Below, piece by piece: positions 35,627 through 45,219 of a stretch of 56,173 bases of DNA. Below the pieces are notes generated by a model, which was not told the DNA's origin, did not search any database, and worked only from the letters and a program-made list of their open reading frames with translations. The DNA comes from an uncultured Eubacterium sp. (GTDB taxonomy: Bacteria > Bacillota > Clostridia > Lachnospirales > Lachnospiraceae): the NCBI GenBank assembly GCA_945910225.1, contig CAMDYG010000016.1, positions 1 to 56,173 of the forward strand, written 5' to 3'. The position numbers and the translations under genes were made by a program. How positions within the stretch are numbered: the stretch's first letter is position 1; every line of letters begins with the position of its first letter.

Positions 35627-36271
35627 TTAGTTGTTTCTTGTTGCTATAAGCTTACATATCGGATTGCCCATCTGTGAAAATCTTGTTTCATATTCAGTCA
35701 TAACATTTCCCTCATTGAGTACCGGATCATTATGAAGATCAAATGTTACTACTGGCAGTTCCCATCCTGCTTCTTTAATCTCTTCTAATGAGAAATCGAA
35801 CAAATCTTTATTGTCCGTCTTAAACTCAACCTGTCCGTCCTTTTTTAATATAACATCATATCTTGCCATGAACTGTCTTGATGTAAGTCTTCTTTTGGCA
35901 TGTCTGTCCTTTGGCCATGGATCTGAGAAATTAAGGTATATTCTGTCAACTTCATTTTCCCCGAACACTTCACATATAGCCTCTGCATCCATTCTTATAA
36001 ACCTGAGGTTAGGAAGTTCCAGCTCATCCTGCTTCTCAACCGCTCTTAAAAGCACGCTTGAATATTTCTCAATTCCCACATAGTTAATATCAGGGTTATT
36101 GGCTGCAAGAGTTGTTATAAATGTTCCTTTTCCCATTCCTATCTCAATTCTTACCGGGTTGTTATTTCCGAATACCTGTGCCCATGTTCCTTTCATTCCT
36201 TCCGGCTCTGTAAACACATATTTATTCTCTATCATTACTTCCCTTGCGCCAGGCACATTTCTAAGTCTCAT
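35627..36271 (-). CDS. trmB: tRNA (guanine-N7)-methyltransferase
   Basis: This 214-residue SAM-dependent enzyme forms m7G46 in tRNA. Motifs are EIGMGKGTFITTLA (SAM motif I, about 42-55), the GIEKYSSVLLRA strand, NFSDPWPKDRHAKRR (catalytic, about 113-127) and the C-terminal TEYETRF. All match TrmB. The start MRLRNVPGA at 36271 follows GGAG by 11 nt; an upstream in-frame start at 36322 lacks a better signal. Divergent from the D,D-carboxypeptidase gene. Confidence 0.95.
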   Translation of the reverse strand: MRLRNVPGAREVMIENKYVFTEPEGMKGTWAQVFGNNNPVRIEIGMGKGTFITTLAANNPDINYVGIEKYSSVLLRAVEKQDELELPNLRFIRMDAEAICEVFGENEVDRIYLNFSDPWPKDRHAKRRLTSRQFMARYDVILKKDGQVEFKTDNKDLFDFSLEEIKEAGWELPVVTFDLHNDPVLNEGNVMTEYETRFSQMGNPICKLIATRNN

Positions 36272-36347
36272 ATTATATATTTCTCCATTCCTATAAAAAT
36301 ATTTCTTATGTATATTTACCATAAATATTACTTTTTGCCAAGCGGGG

Positions 36348-36376
36348 TTTACTTATCAGCCATGCTGGGCTAAAAT
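36348..36376 (+). promoter_or_regulatory. Probable promoter of the D,D-carboxypeptidase gene
   Basis: TTTACT (36348-36353) and TAAAAT (36371-36376) have a 17-nt spacer, 36 nt before the ATG. Confidence 0.5.
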
Positions 36377-36412
36377 GTTATGGTATTATTTTAATCGGAG
36401 GATATCCATATA

Positions 36413-37810
36413 ATGAAAAAACATTTTCTTAAAGGATTACTTATAAAGATAACCAGCGTTGCCTGTTCTGCCGCCATATTATGTTCATCCGTGGCTATTG
36501 ATGCATCCGCTGCAACAATTAACAACGATACATCTACCGGCTCATCCCAGACAGATACTATTGTATGGCCTGAAGCCCCGGAAGTTAACTCAAGCAGCTG
36601 TATTCTTATAGATGCCGATACTGGTTCTATACTTTTCGAGAGAAATTCACACGAAAAGTGCTACCCGGCCAGTACAACCAAGATTCTTACAGGCCTTCTT
36701 ACCATTGAGAACTGTAACCTTGATGATGTTATTACATTTTCACAGGCTGCCGCTAATTCTATCAATGTCACAGAAGACGCTAATCTGGGATCTAAGGCCG
36801 GTGAACAATACACTGTAGATCAGGCTCTTCATGGACTTTTACTTTACTCTGCCAATGAAATTGCTTATGCCCTGGGCGAGCATGTTGCCGGATCTATGGA
36901 TGCTTTTGTAGATATGATGAATGCCAAAGCCAAGGAACTTGGTGCTCTTGATACTCATTTTGCCAATCCAAGCGGACTGTTCAATGCCAATCATTACACT
37001 ACAGCTTATGACATGGCAATGATAGCCAGGGGATGTTATAACAATGCTTCATTTGTAAGTATTGATTCTATGGCAGATGCATATGTTATCCCACCAACTA
37101 ATATGACTCCTACCCAGCGTACTATCCGCCACAGACACAAAATGTTAAAGGGGCGTGCATATTACTATGAATATTGTAAAGGTGGAAAAACAGGATTTAC
37201 TGATGAATCCCAGAATACGCTTGTAACATTTGCAGAAAAAGACGGCATGAGACTTATATGTGTCGTATTCAAAGAGCCTGATGATGAAATCCGTTACGTT
37301 GATACAAGAGCTCTTTTTGACTGGGGCTTTGCCAACTTCCAGAAATCAACAACAACAGGCAGTCAGCTGGGTGCCATGTTCTCTAATGACAACTATTATA
37401 ATTCATCAGTTTTTTCTAACCTTGCACTTGATTTTGGACTCAATGCCTCATTTATCACAATTCCTAATAAGAGTTCCTTATCAGATGTAACCATGACTGT
37501 CGATGATAATTATGATATGACCAATGAGAATGGTGTCATGACTACGCACCTGAAATTCTTATATAACAACAACACTGTAGGAACAACGACACTTAATATA
37601 TCTGCTGCCGGAACAGATACCGGAAGTCTCCTTCCTTATGCAGAAACCAGTACATCATCAAGCTACAAGCCTAAACAGTGTATCCGTATTAATATATGGA
37701 TTATCGTTGGTATCGGAGTTGTTATTCTCTTTATTATTTATATAATAGATGAGCGTGCCAGAAGAAAACGTCAGAGAAGACATTACAACCGCAGAAGAAG
37801 ACATTTCTAA
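36413..37810 (+). CDS. D-alanyl-D-alanine carboxypeptidase (DacF-like)
   Basis: This 465-residue serine peptidase of the peptidoglycan (S11) family trims the terminal D-Ala of stem peptides. A signal peptide covers about residues 1-34. The three penicillin-binding motifs are intact: S87-T-T-K90, S146-A-N148 and K259-T-G261. A C-terminal domain follows. The protein ends in a membrane helix (about 422-442) and an Arg/Lys-rich cytoplasmic tail, so it is membrane-anchored at the C terminus. GGAGG precedes the ATG by 11 nt. DacF-like enzymes act in vegetative or spore wall remodelling; which role applies is not visible. Confidence 0.93.
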   Translation: MKKHFLKGLLIKITSVACSAAILCSSVAIDASAATINNDTSTGSSQTDTIVWPEAPEVNSSSCILIDADTGSILFERNSHEKCYPASTTKILTGLLTIENCNLDDVITFSQAAANSINVTEDANLGSKAGEQYTVDQALHGLLLYSANEIAYALGEHVAGSMDAFVDMMNAKAKELGALDTHFANPSGLFNANHYTTAYDMAMIARGCYNNASFVSIDSMADAYVIPPTNMTPTQRTIRHRHKMLKGRAYYYEYCKGGKTGFTDESQNTLVTFAEKDGMRLICVVFKEPDDEIRYVDTRALFDWGFANFQKSTTTGSQLGAMFSNDNYYNSSVFSNLALDFGLNASFITIPNKSSLSDVTMTVDDNYDMTNENGVMTTHLKFLYNNNTVGTTTLNISAAGTDTGSLLPYAETSTSSSYKPKQCIRINIWIIVGIGVVILFIIYIIDERARRKRQRRHYNRRRRHF

Positions 37811-37820
37811 GTATATTTAA

Positions 37821-37850
37821 GGGGATTCAAGGTCTATGCCTTGAATCCCC
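37821..37850. terminator. Shared hairpin between carboxypeptidase and fliS genes
   Basis: A perfect 12-bp stem (37821-37832 with 37839-37850) has a 6-nt loop that contains the fliS stop codon on the minus strand. One arm encodes the end of FliS (Gly-Phe-Lys-Ala). It separates two convergent genes and is likely bidirectional, although the flanking T-runs are short. Confidence 0.78.
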
Positions 37851-38304
37851 TGTTTATCATTGTATCTGTCTGTGTTTCATTACCCATTCCCCCTTTGGAA
37901 TAGGTAAGTCCTGCATATATTGTCTGTGTATTTTTCATTAATGGCTGAGATGTATCCTGTCTGCTTACCTCATAGAACGACTTTCTAAGCTTAGTCATAA
38001 GTCCTGATACTCTGTTTAACTCTGACTTATCCTTGCTTACTGCCGCAGATATAAGGGTTCTCTTAATATGATTATATATAACAAATAAATTATAAGATAA
38101 TTCATACTGCATATCCAGACCAACTATAAGCTGGTCTACTACCCTTTGCGCCATATATATATTATTTCTTATCTGCACATCATCTTCACTGTCACATGCA
38201 TCTTTCAGATATTCTATCCCCATATCATATAGTATAACTACAAGCTGTGATGCTGTTGCCTGCGTTATCCTGTACTGGTATGTCCTTATAGATTCTTTCG
38301 TCAT
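37834..38304 (-). CDS. fliS: Flagellar secretion chaperone FliS
   Basis: This 156-residue helical protein resembles FliS, which binds the flagellin C terminus and prevents premature polymerisation. The family features are RTYQYRITQATASQLVVILYDMGIEYLKDA near the N terminus and the helical segments that follow. The C-terminal tail (about 130-156) is extended relative to Bacillus FliS. GGAG precedes the ATG. It lies 64 nt after the flagellin gene on the same strand, and probably shares its sigma-28 transcript. Confidence 0.88.
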   Translation of the reverse strand: MTKESIRTYQYRITQATASQLVVILYDMGIEYLKDACDSEDDVQIRNNIYMAQRVVDQLIVGLDMQYELSYNLFVIYNHIKRTLISAAVSKDKSELNRVSGLMTKLRKSFYEVSRQDTSQPLMKNTQTIYAGLTYSKGGMGNETQTDTMINRGFKA

Positions 38305-38368
38305 AAAATCTCCATTTCTGCCCTTTTTTCAAGGTATTTCAAGTTTGTGTGCAAATACAAACCTTCAA

Positions 38369-39916
38369 TTACTGTAACAGCTGCAATACCTGTGATGGTC
38401 TTTCATTTGCCTGTGATAATATAGAAGTAGCTGCCTGTGTAAGAACTGTCTCTGATGTATATGTTGTCATCTCTTCTGCCATATCAGTATCAACCATTGC
38501 TGACAAAGACTTTGTAAGGTTCTCGTTGGATACCTGCAGATTATTTGCAGTATGATCAAGTCTGTTTTCATAAGCTCCAAGTCTTGAACGGATTTCATTA
38601 GTCTTATTAATAGCTTCATCTACTGTTGCTATTGCCTGTGACGCTGTGTACTGTGTCATAACATTAAGATTTTCTGTTCCGAGCGAATATGTAGTAATCT
38701 CTGGTATATCAATAATAATAACCTGATCCTGGTTAGCTCCAACATGTATACTCATAGTACCTACATCTGTAACTTCCTGATTAATAGTCTTTGCTGTTCC
38801 AGCTCCTGCTGTTGATTTACCATTATTATTACTGTCGTCAAATACTGTACCTGCTGTATTACCAGGAACATCTAATGAGAATTCCTTATTATTAACATCA
38901 GTTACTGTAATCACTGTTCCTTTAGTAGAAAGAACTGCTGATTCAGCAAATCCAACTCTTTCACCACTAGCATCCCTTGCTATTTCTGCCTTAACATCAC
39001 TTCCCTCAACTATGATTCCTGAATCCTTCGCTGCATCAGGAATTCCAAGCAGATTGGCAAGCTTCTCATTACTACATGTGATATTCATTTTCTGATCACT
39101 GCCATACTGATCAGTCATCATTACAAGTGTTGATCCGGCATAATCTCCAGTTGGAACATAACCTGCATACTCTGTACCATTGACAGCCGTATCATTATTG
39201 AGATTCTTAACTGTAAATGCCGATCCACCTGTCATATTAACGCCATCAATAATCTTACCCATTACAGTATCAAGAGTATCTCCCTCTTTTATTTCGATTT
39301 TATAGCCATTAATGCTTATTACTCCTGCCTGAGCATCTGTAATCTTTGCTGTATCTGACATTGTAATCGCACCTGAACCAGTTGCAATCGCCTGTCTTGC
39401 ATCTTCTGTAACTGTAACCGAATATATTCCGGCAGTATAATTATCCGAAACAGATAACTGGTTAACCCCCTGAAGATCAGAATATACTCTTCTTGAAAGA
39501 TTACCATTAATAAGAGACTGTGTATTAAATTCTGTTTCATCAGATATTCTGTCTATCTCCTTATTAATCTGATTGATTTCTTTCTGTACAGCTTCTCTCT
39601 CTTCATCTGAATTAACATCATTGGCAGCCTGTACACTAAGTTCCTTTAATCTTGTAAGCATACTCTGGATTTCATTGATAGCACCTTCTGCTGTGCTTAT
39701 TACTGATACTCCATCTGCTGTATTATTCTGTGCCTGATCAAGTCCTCTTATCTGCATACGCATTTTTTCAGAAATTGCACATCCGGCAGGATCATCCTTT
39801 GAACCATTAATCTTATAACCCGATGATAATCTCTCTATTGATGTTGAAAGATTATTCTGTGACTTTTGTAATGAATTATTAGCTACAATCGCAGCAACAT
39901 TTGTTCCTATTCTCAT
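38369..39916 (-). CDS. fliC: Flagellin
   Basis: This 515-residue filament subunit has the conserved N-terminal D0/D1 (MRIGTNVAAIVANNSL, LSSGYKINGSKDDPAGCAISEKMR) and C-terminal D1/D0 (RLGAYENRLDHTANNLQVSNENL, ending QVLQLLQ). The middle (about 165-400) is a variable, Thr/Asp/Gly-rich domain exposed on the filament and larger than in Bacillus Hag. The N-terminal part contains one Cys (PAGC). It is exported without a signal peptide. A sigma-28 promoter at 39967-39993 precedes it, and fliS follows. It is the only flagellin in the window. Confidence 0.97.
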   Translation of the reverse strand: MRIGTNVAAIVANNSLQKSQNNLSTSIERLSSGYKINGSKDDPAGCAISEKMRMQIRGLDQAQNNTADGVSVISTAEGAINEIQSMLTRLKELSVQAANDVNSDEEREAVQKEINQINKEIDRISDETEFNTQSLINGNLSRRVYSDLQGVNQLSVSDNYTAGIYSVTVTEDARQAIATGSGAITMSDTAKITDAQAGVISINGYKIEIKEGDTLDTVMGKIIDGVNMTGGSAFTVKNLNNDTAVNGTEYAGYVPTGDYAGSTLVMMTDQYGSDQKMNITCSNEKLANLLGIPDAAKDSGIIVEGSDVKAEIARDASGERVGFAESAVLSTKGTVITVTDVNNKEFSLDVPGNTAGTVFDDSNNNGKSTAGAGTAKTINQEVTDVGTMSIHVGANQDQVIIIDIPEITTYSLGTENLNVMTQYTASQAIATVDEAINKTNEIRSRLGAYENRLDHTANNLQVSNENLTKSLSAMVDTDMAEEMTTYTSETVLTQAATSILSQANERPSQVLQLLQ

Positions 39917-39966
39917 ATATGTGCCTTTCTATATTAAACTTAATTGTCTCTTAGTTCATACATAAT

Positions 39967-39993
39967 ATATCGGAAATATATCACAAATCTTTA
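39967..39993 (-). promoter_or_regulatory. Sigma-28 promoter of flagellin
   Basis: On the minus strand TAAAGATT (39986-39993), an 11-nt spacer and TCCGATAT (39967-39974) match the sigma-28 consensus well. The -35 overlaps the TAA stop of the upstream 976-residue protein gene. Confidence 0.8.
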
Positions 39994-42921
39994 GTCAGCC
40001 AGTGCTTTTACTATTACTCCTGCCATCTGATACAGCTTATCTGTTGCAATATTTTCACTATTACTGTCATAAGTAATATACCTTACATCATCTGATTTAC
40101 CTGTGTATATATCAATATTATCTATTGCAAACTGTGTACTGAGCTGTTTTCCCATCTCATCAATCAAATCAGATGCCTCAGAGGTAAGTTCCTTGTCTGC
40201 AACAACCAGTATCTTCATACTGTTCTCATCAGTTCTGGCTTCCAGGCTTACATTTCCTAACAGCTGATTGGACATATTTACGGATATTTTTCCAGCATTA
40301 TCACTGTCCTGAACAAGCGTAAGCTTTATCATTCCAATATCTCCATTGTCTGTTGCATATGGAATTCTGTAATCATGTTTTGCAGCAAGATTCTTTATAT
40401 ATCCAATAGTTCTGTCTTTTAAACGAAGATCCAGAAACTCCTCATAATTAATATCTATCTGTGTATCGAGATCTACCGACTTGGATACTGCCTCCTGAAG
40501 TTCCTCTTCTACTTCATCTTTCATCTCATCATACATTAATGACAGTTTTTCTTTATGTCCGATTTTTTCAATTGAATCCTCTGCATAATCTTTTAATGTT
40601 TTCCTGCCTTTAATATCAGGAAATTGTCCTGACTCCATAAATTCTTTTACAGCCTGTATATTACCAGTATTAACATCCATATCGGACTTTCTTATCTCAC
40701 GGAGTATATTAGCATCAGCCTCGGCTACTGCTGCCTGTACATCAATATATTCTTCATAATATCTGGCTTCTTCCTGAGCGTCATAATATTCCTCAACCTG
40801 ATCAAGGAAGTTTTCCACAGACTGGCTGCCTATTCCAGTATTGTTATCAACATTTTTAAGTGTATTAGGTGTTATTAATGCACCATTTGTTGAAAACAAT
40901 GCCATATAATAATTGGCTGTTCCCCGTACCTGTGCCAATCCTGTATTATCATCTATTGTCACATCCATATCATAATGTTTTCTGGAATTATAAGCGCTAA
41001 TAAGATTACTCATTGTAACTTCTGTACCCTGTTTCACAAGTGCCCCGGCTGCTACTCCGGCATCCTTAGTGAATATATTCATCATCTGGTATATTCCTAT
41101 GAACTGTTTTCTCTGCTCTTTTGTTATGCCGTCAGTACGATCAAGCTTGTACAAAAACTTAGAAAACTTTTCCTCATTATCCTTAGTTGCGTTCTGATTC
41201 ATGGCACTAAGATATTCATTAACATCCTGAATATCCGCTTTCATAGGATTAATGCCATCTTTTATCATATTAAGAACTGTCTCTGGTTTCATATTCTTTA
41301 CAAGATTATCTATAACAGCATTAACCGTTTTAATCTTTTCTATATTATCTGGCGTAATCTCCATTCCATTGGCTGCAAGTACATTTATTGCCCTTCTGTC
41401 GCTTTTCGTACCTTCAAGTCCAAGTTCATCAATAATATCATCAGCACTTCTCTCAACAGCTTTCTTAAGGGAATCTCCAAGTTCTGCCCTTACCTGTGTT
41501 CCAACAGCTTCATATGTATCCGCTGCCTTTTCATACATCATTGAGAATACCCTTGCCGGATTGCGCATTGTCTGGTCAAACATTTTTCTTATATCAAGTA
41601 CCTCTTCATATGACATTCCATATGCATATGAACTCTTCTCATAATCTTTTATGATATCATTAAGCTCTTCCATTGGAGTTGTAAGAACAGATATATTATT
41701 GTTTACAAGATATGCGGCTGCCCCAGCGCTCATAAGAACTCTTGTCTCAACAAATGTATCATATGCTTCATCGACAGTTTCTTTATCTGCTGCTTCTTTA
41801 TCAGCATCCACTTCTTTTACATTGCTGTAATCAGGATTAAATACTTTTGCATCTAATTCCAGCTTCAGACTTGCAATTGTAAACACGTTTCCCTTTGACA
41901 ACACATTAGCGACATCCTCATATGTTGCATTCTCAAGAGTATTAAATGCCGTAATAATATCATCCATATCTGAACCTGTTATATCAGTATCCTCTGCTCT
42001 CTTACCAAGCTTCATATATTCAAATATTTTATCAAGAACTGCATCCGTATCATTAACTGTCTCTTCAATATCAAGACTGTCTAATTCCGCTTTATAACTG
42101 AGGTTATCTACAGTTACAGGAATCTGTTTATCAATAAACATTCTTGCATTGTTAATATTTTCTTCGTTAATCTCAAGCCCAGCATCATTAATTATTTTTT
42201 CTATTCCTGGCCTGAGCTTTTCAAAATCCGCATCAGATATCATTTCATCTGCTGTAGCACCCATGCCATATCCAGATGCTGTGGCTGACTGTGCCTGATA
42301 CATTCCGGCAATTGTAGGTGCAATATTGTTGGCAACCATATAAGCCTTAGTGTCTTCACTCAATGGTTTTAAATTCTGTGCCATATCAACTGCGTTATTT
42401 ACTTCTCTTATAGAATCCTCATTAACTGCAATATCTGCTCCAGACATTTTCTGCTCTATCCTGTTTGCAGCACCGGCATTACCTGCAACACTTTCAATCT
42501 TATCTCTTGATACAGATGTACCATAAGATACATAATCATCACTATGCATGGCAAGTTCTATTTTTATTTTCTCTATAATATTAACCATATCGTCATCTGT
42601 GGCATCTGTAAGATTGAATCCATCCTCATCTATCTTAACTGCATCGGCACCAGACAGCTTCATCATAAGAGCTTTCAGTCCAAGCTTTACTCCTGATGCA
42701 CTATTCATAATCTGTGCCTTCACATCATCTGCTTCTTTTAACAGGCTTTCATATGTATTATCTACAGGTTTTCCACCTGCCGACATTACAACACCTGCAA
42801 ATGCATTATCAACTGCACCAGTTTTACTTCCTGATGTTTTATTCTCTTTATAATTAATTGATGTTCCCTTAACTGTATTATCCTGCTGGTTAAAGTCAGC
42901 TCCCGAAACTGTATATGTCAT
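39991..42921 (-). CDS. Large flagellar-locus protein (DUF6240-like)
   Basis: This 976-residue, acidic, Asp/Asn/Glu/Ala-rich helical protein lies immediately upstream of flagellin. It has no signal peptide, only short hydrophobic stretches, and no cysteine motifs. It resembles the DUF6240 group of Lachnospiraceae, found in flagellar loci (from memory). The repeated pattern N-x-x-I-x-x-V/A suggests tandem helical repeats over about 150-700. The last 150 residues (IGMIKLTLVQDSDNAGKISV followed by beta strands and a LIDEMGKQLS helix) resemble the FliK C-terminal domain, so a hook-length or filament-related role is possible but unproven. AGGAG precedes the ATG; a sigma-28-like promoter lies upstream. 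Confidence 0.7.
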   Translation of the reverse strand: MTYTVSGADFNQQDNTVKGTSINYKENKTSGSKTGAVDNAFAGVVMSAGGKPVDNTYESLLKEADDVKAQIMNSASGVKLGLKALMMKLSGADAVKIDEDGFNLTDATDDDMVNIIEKIKIELAMHSDDYVSYGTSVSRDKIESVAGNAGAANRIEQKMSGADIAVNEDSIREVNNAVDMAQNLKPLSEDTKAYMVANNIAPTIAGMYQAQSATASGYGMGATADEMISDADFEKLRPGIEKIINDAGLEINEENINNARMFIDKQIPVTVDNLSYKAELDSLDIEETVNDTDAVLDKIFEYMKLGKRAEDTDITGSDMDDIITAFNTLENATYEDVANVLSKGNVFTIASLKLELDAKVFNPDYSNVKEVDADKEAADKETVDEAYDTFVETRVLMSAGAAAYLVNNNISVLTTPMEELNDIIKDYEKSSYAYGMSYEEVLDIRKMFDQTMRNPARVFSMMYEKAADTYEAVGTQVRAELGDSLKKAVERSADDIIDELGLEGTKSDRRAINVLAANGMEITPDNIEKIKTVNAVIDNLVKNMKPETVLNMIKDGINPMKADIQDVNEYLSAMNQNATKDNEEKFSKFLYKLDRTDGITKEQRKQFIGIYQMMNIFTKDAGVAAGALVKQGTEVTMSNLISAYNSRKHYDMDVTIDDNTGLAQVRGTANYYMALFSTNGALITPNTLKNVDNNTGIGSQSVENFLDQVEEYYDAQEEARYYEEYIDVQAAVAEADANILREIRKSDMDVNTGNIQAVKEFMESGQFPDIKGRKTLKDYAEDSIEKIGHKEKLSLMYDEMKDEVEEELQEAVSKSVDLDTQIDINYEEFLDLRLKDRTIGYIKNLAAKHDYRIPYATDNGDIGMIKLTLVQDSDNAGKISVNMSNQLLGNVSLEARTDENSMKILVVADKELTSEASDLIDEMGKQLSTQFAIDNIDIYTGKSDDVRYITYDSNSENIATDKLYQMAGVIVKALAD

Positions 42922-42963
42922 ACCAAGCTCCTTTTATATCACTTTCACTATCATGTATTAAAT

Positions 42964-42990
42964 ATTTCGGCAGATTTTTCTTAATAATTA
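42964..42990 (-). promoter_or_regulatory. Possible sigma-28 promoter of the 976-residue protein gene
   Basis: Minus-strand TAATTATT (42983-42990) and GCCGAAAT (42964-42971) are 11 nt apart. The -10 keeps the GCCGA core; the -35 is weak. Confidence 0.42.
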
Positions 42991-43003
42991 ACCAGACTTT
43001 TAC

Positions 43004-43026
43004 GATGTCCTCGTAAACTAAATGAG
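43004..43026. repeat. 23-bp dispersed repeat, copy 1
   Basis: This sequence (GTCC through TAAACTAAATGAG) matches 55931-55953 at 20 of 23 positions. It directly abuts the hairpin at 43025-43061. The other copy is followed by an inserted palindrome before the corresponding hairpin resumes. Confidence 0.75.
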
Positions 43027-43061
43027 GGGTACCGCACTATTTTTTCTAGTGCGGTACCCCT
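43025..43061. terminator. 15-bp hairpin after glgB, member of TTAGTGCG hairpin family
   Basis: Arms 43025-43039 and 43047-43061 pair perfectly over 15 bp with a 7-nt loop, 13 nt after the glgB stop. The usual T-run is missing on both sides, so its strength as a terminator is uncertain. The core TAGTGCG and the GGGG/CCCC clamp are shared with the hairpins at 2081, 55830 and 56099. Confidence 0.7.
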
Positions 43062-43073
43062 GCTTGTTATGTA

Positions 43074-45005
43074 TTATATTTTCCCTGCCTCAACCTTAGA
43101 CACGTCTCCGTTAAACTCATATACAGCTATTCCATACTTGTGAAGATCTACGAGCAATGACTGTGTATATCCATCACAATCTCCATCTACAGCCGTAAGT
43201 GTCTTCTTCTGATTAGCTTCATCATCACCAAGAACAAGCTTATATTTAGTCTTGAATGGTACACCTACTCTGAAGCTGTCCCTTTCCACTGGTGTGAAAT
43301 TAAGAACAAAGAGCAGATTCTTCTTTCCGTCAGGACTAATCCTTATAAATGAGAATACACTGTTATCCTTATCATTAGCATTAATCCATCTGAATCCATA
43401 ACTTGTGTAATCTGTAGCATACAGACAAGGATATTCTTTATTAAGATGCAGACACTTCTTCGTAAAATCCTTTAACTCACGGTGGCTTTCATCCTCCAGA
43501 AGATACCAGTCAAGTGCTCTCTTCTCACTCCATTCATTCCACTGTCCGAATTCCTGTCCCATGAACAAAAGCTTCTTACCTGGATGTCCACACATATATG
43601 CATATGCAAGCTTAAGATTCTTAAACTTATCTTCCCTGTCTCCCGGCATCTTTCCAAGCATTGAACACTTAAGATGAACCACCTCATCATGTGAAAGTAC
43701 AAGTATGAAATTCTCGCTGTAAGCATACATTAATGAAAATGTCATCTTGCCATGATTGAACTTCCTAAAATATGGATCAAGCTTCATATATTCAAGAAAA
43801 TCATGCATCCATCCCATATTCCACTTAAATGTGAACCCAAGACAATCTCCATTATCAGGATCTCCACTTACCATAGGCCATGCTGTAGACTCCTCTGCAA
43901 TCGTTATGGCCTGTGGAAATCTTTTCTTTAACATACTATTAAAATGCTTCAAAAAGCTCATAGCTTCAAGATTACCATTACCACCATACTGATTAGGAAC
44001 CCAGTTACCGTCACTTCTTCCATAATCAAGATAAAGCATTGAAGCAACTGCATCAACTCTCAATCCATCAATATGGAACTTATCTACCCAGTACATTCCG
44101 TTAGCTATAAGGAAATTGGATACTTCATTCTTAGAATAATCAAATACCTTCGTTCCCCAGTCAGGATGCTCTCCTTTTCTTGGATCAGCATACTCATATA
44201 CACAGCTTCCATCAAAGTTGGCAAGTCCATGTGCATCCTTTGGAAAATGAGCCGGAACCCAGTCAAGTATTACTCCGATACCCTTTTCATGCATATAATC
44301 AACAAAATACATGAAGTCCTGTGGTGTTCCATATCTTGCTGTTGGCGCATAATAACCTGTTACCTGATATCCCCACGAACCATCAAATGGATATTCAGCA
44401 ATTCCCATAAGCTCAATATGAGTATATCCCATATCTGTTACATACTCTGCAAGCTCTGGAGCTATCTCCCTGTAATTATAAAATCCATCCTCTGTCCCAT
44501 CATCCTTTTTCTTCCATGATCCAAGATGACATTCGTATATTGATAAAGGCGCCTTGAGATGGTCTTCCTTTTTCTTCTTCTCAACCCACTTGGAATCTTT
44601 CCAGCTGTATCCAGACAGATCTGCAACAACTGACGCTGTCTCTGGTCTTAACTGTGCCGCATTAGCATATGGATCAGCTTTATAAAATGCATCTCCACTC
44701 TGCGAAATAATAAGATACTTATACATATCACCAGCCTTAGCTCCCGGAATAAATAATTCGTATATTCCTCCATCTGATATCTTCTTCATATCATAGCCAT
44801 AAGCATTCCAGTTATTGAATTCTCCTATAACATATACTTCTCTTGCTGCAGGTGCCCAGACTGCAAAATATACTCCTTGTGTTCCATCCTTTTCTACAAC
44901 ATGCGCCCCCATTTTATTATATATCTCATAATGAGTTCCCTGGCCAAAAAGATATGCATCTAATTCTGTTATTGCAACCTGCTCGTACTTTTGCATATTC
45001 TTCAT
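43074..45005 (-). CDS. glgB: 1,4-alpha-glucan branching enzyme
   Basis: This 643-residue GH13 enzyme forms alpha-1,6 branches in glycogen. A CBM48 domain lies at about 25-110 (VYFAVWAPAAREVYVIGEFNNWN). The catalytic barrel contains DWVPAHFPKDAHGL, the nucleophile region DGLRVDAVASMLYLDY, the acid/base region TIAEESTAWP and the third acidic site VLSHDEVVH. A C-terminal beta domain follows. GGAGG precedes the ATG at 45005; an upstream in-frame ATG (45017) precedes that signal. No other glycogen gene is adjacent in this window. Confidence 0.95.
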   Translation of the reverse strand: MKNMQKYEQVAITELDAYLFGQGTHYEIYNKMGAHVVEKDGTQGVYFAVWAPAAREVYVIGEFNNWNAYGYDMKKISDGGIYELFIPGAKAGDMYKYLIISQSGDAFYKADPYANAAQLRPETASVVADLSGYSWKDSKWVEKKKKEDHLKAPLSIYECHLGSWKKKDDGTEDGFYNYREIAPELAEYVTDMGYTHIELMGIAEYPFDGSWGYQVTGYYAPTARYGTPQDFMYFVDYMHEKGIGVILDWVPAHFPKDAHGLANFDGSCVYEYADPRKGEHPDWGTKVFDYSKNEVSNFLIANGMYWVDKFHIDGLRVDAVASMLYLDYGRSDGNWVPNQYGGNGNLEAMSFLKHFNSMLKKRFPQAITIAEESTAWPMVSGDPDNGDCLGFTFKWNMGWMHDFLEYMKLDPYFRKFNHGKMTFSLMYAYSENFILVLSHDEVVHLKCSMLGKMPGDREDKFKNLKLAYAYMCGHPGKKLLFMGQEFGQWNEWSEKRALDWYLLEDESHRELKDFTKKCLHLNKEYPCLYATDYTSYGFRWINANDKDNSVFSFIRISPDGKKNLLFVLNFTPVERDSFRVGVPFKTKYKLVLGDDEANQKKTLTAVDGDCDGYTQSLLVDLHKYGIAVYEFNGDVSKVEAGKI

Positions 45006-45219
45006 AAAATCCTCCATTATATTATTATACTATCATCATTGCACGAATCTGTGGGACATCCCTCTTTTATCCCATCAATATAATAGTATATTACCACAAT
45101 AGCTGTTTAATTACTACATTTCCTTTGCAAAAAAAATGTTCATTCATCATATATTGTGTTATACTGTAATCCGACTTTGAAAGATTAATTAGAAAGATGA
45201 AAAGGAGAGTCTGTTTCTT

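Noticed and set aside
35458-35649. 63-codon plus-strand frame in the AI-2E transporter/trmB gap
   Set aside because: It has no ribosome binding site, and the minus-strand frame at 35451-35579 has a better signal and composition.
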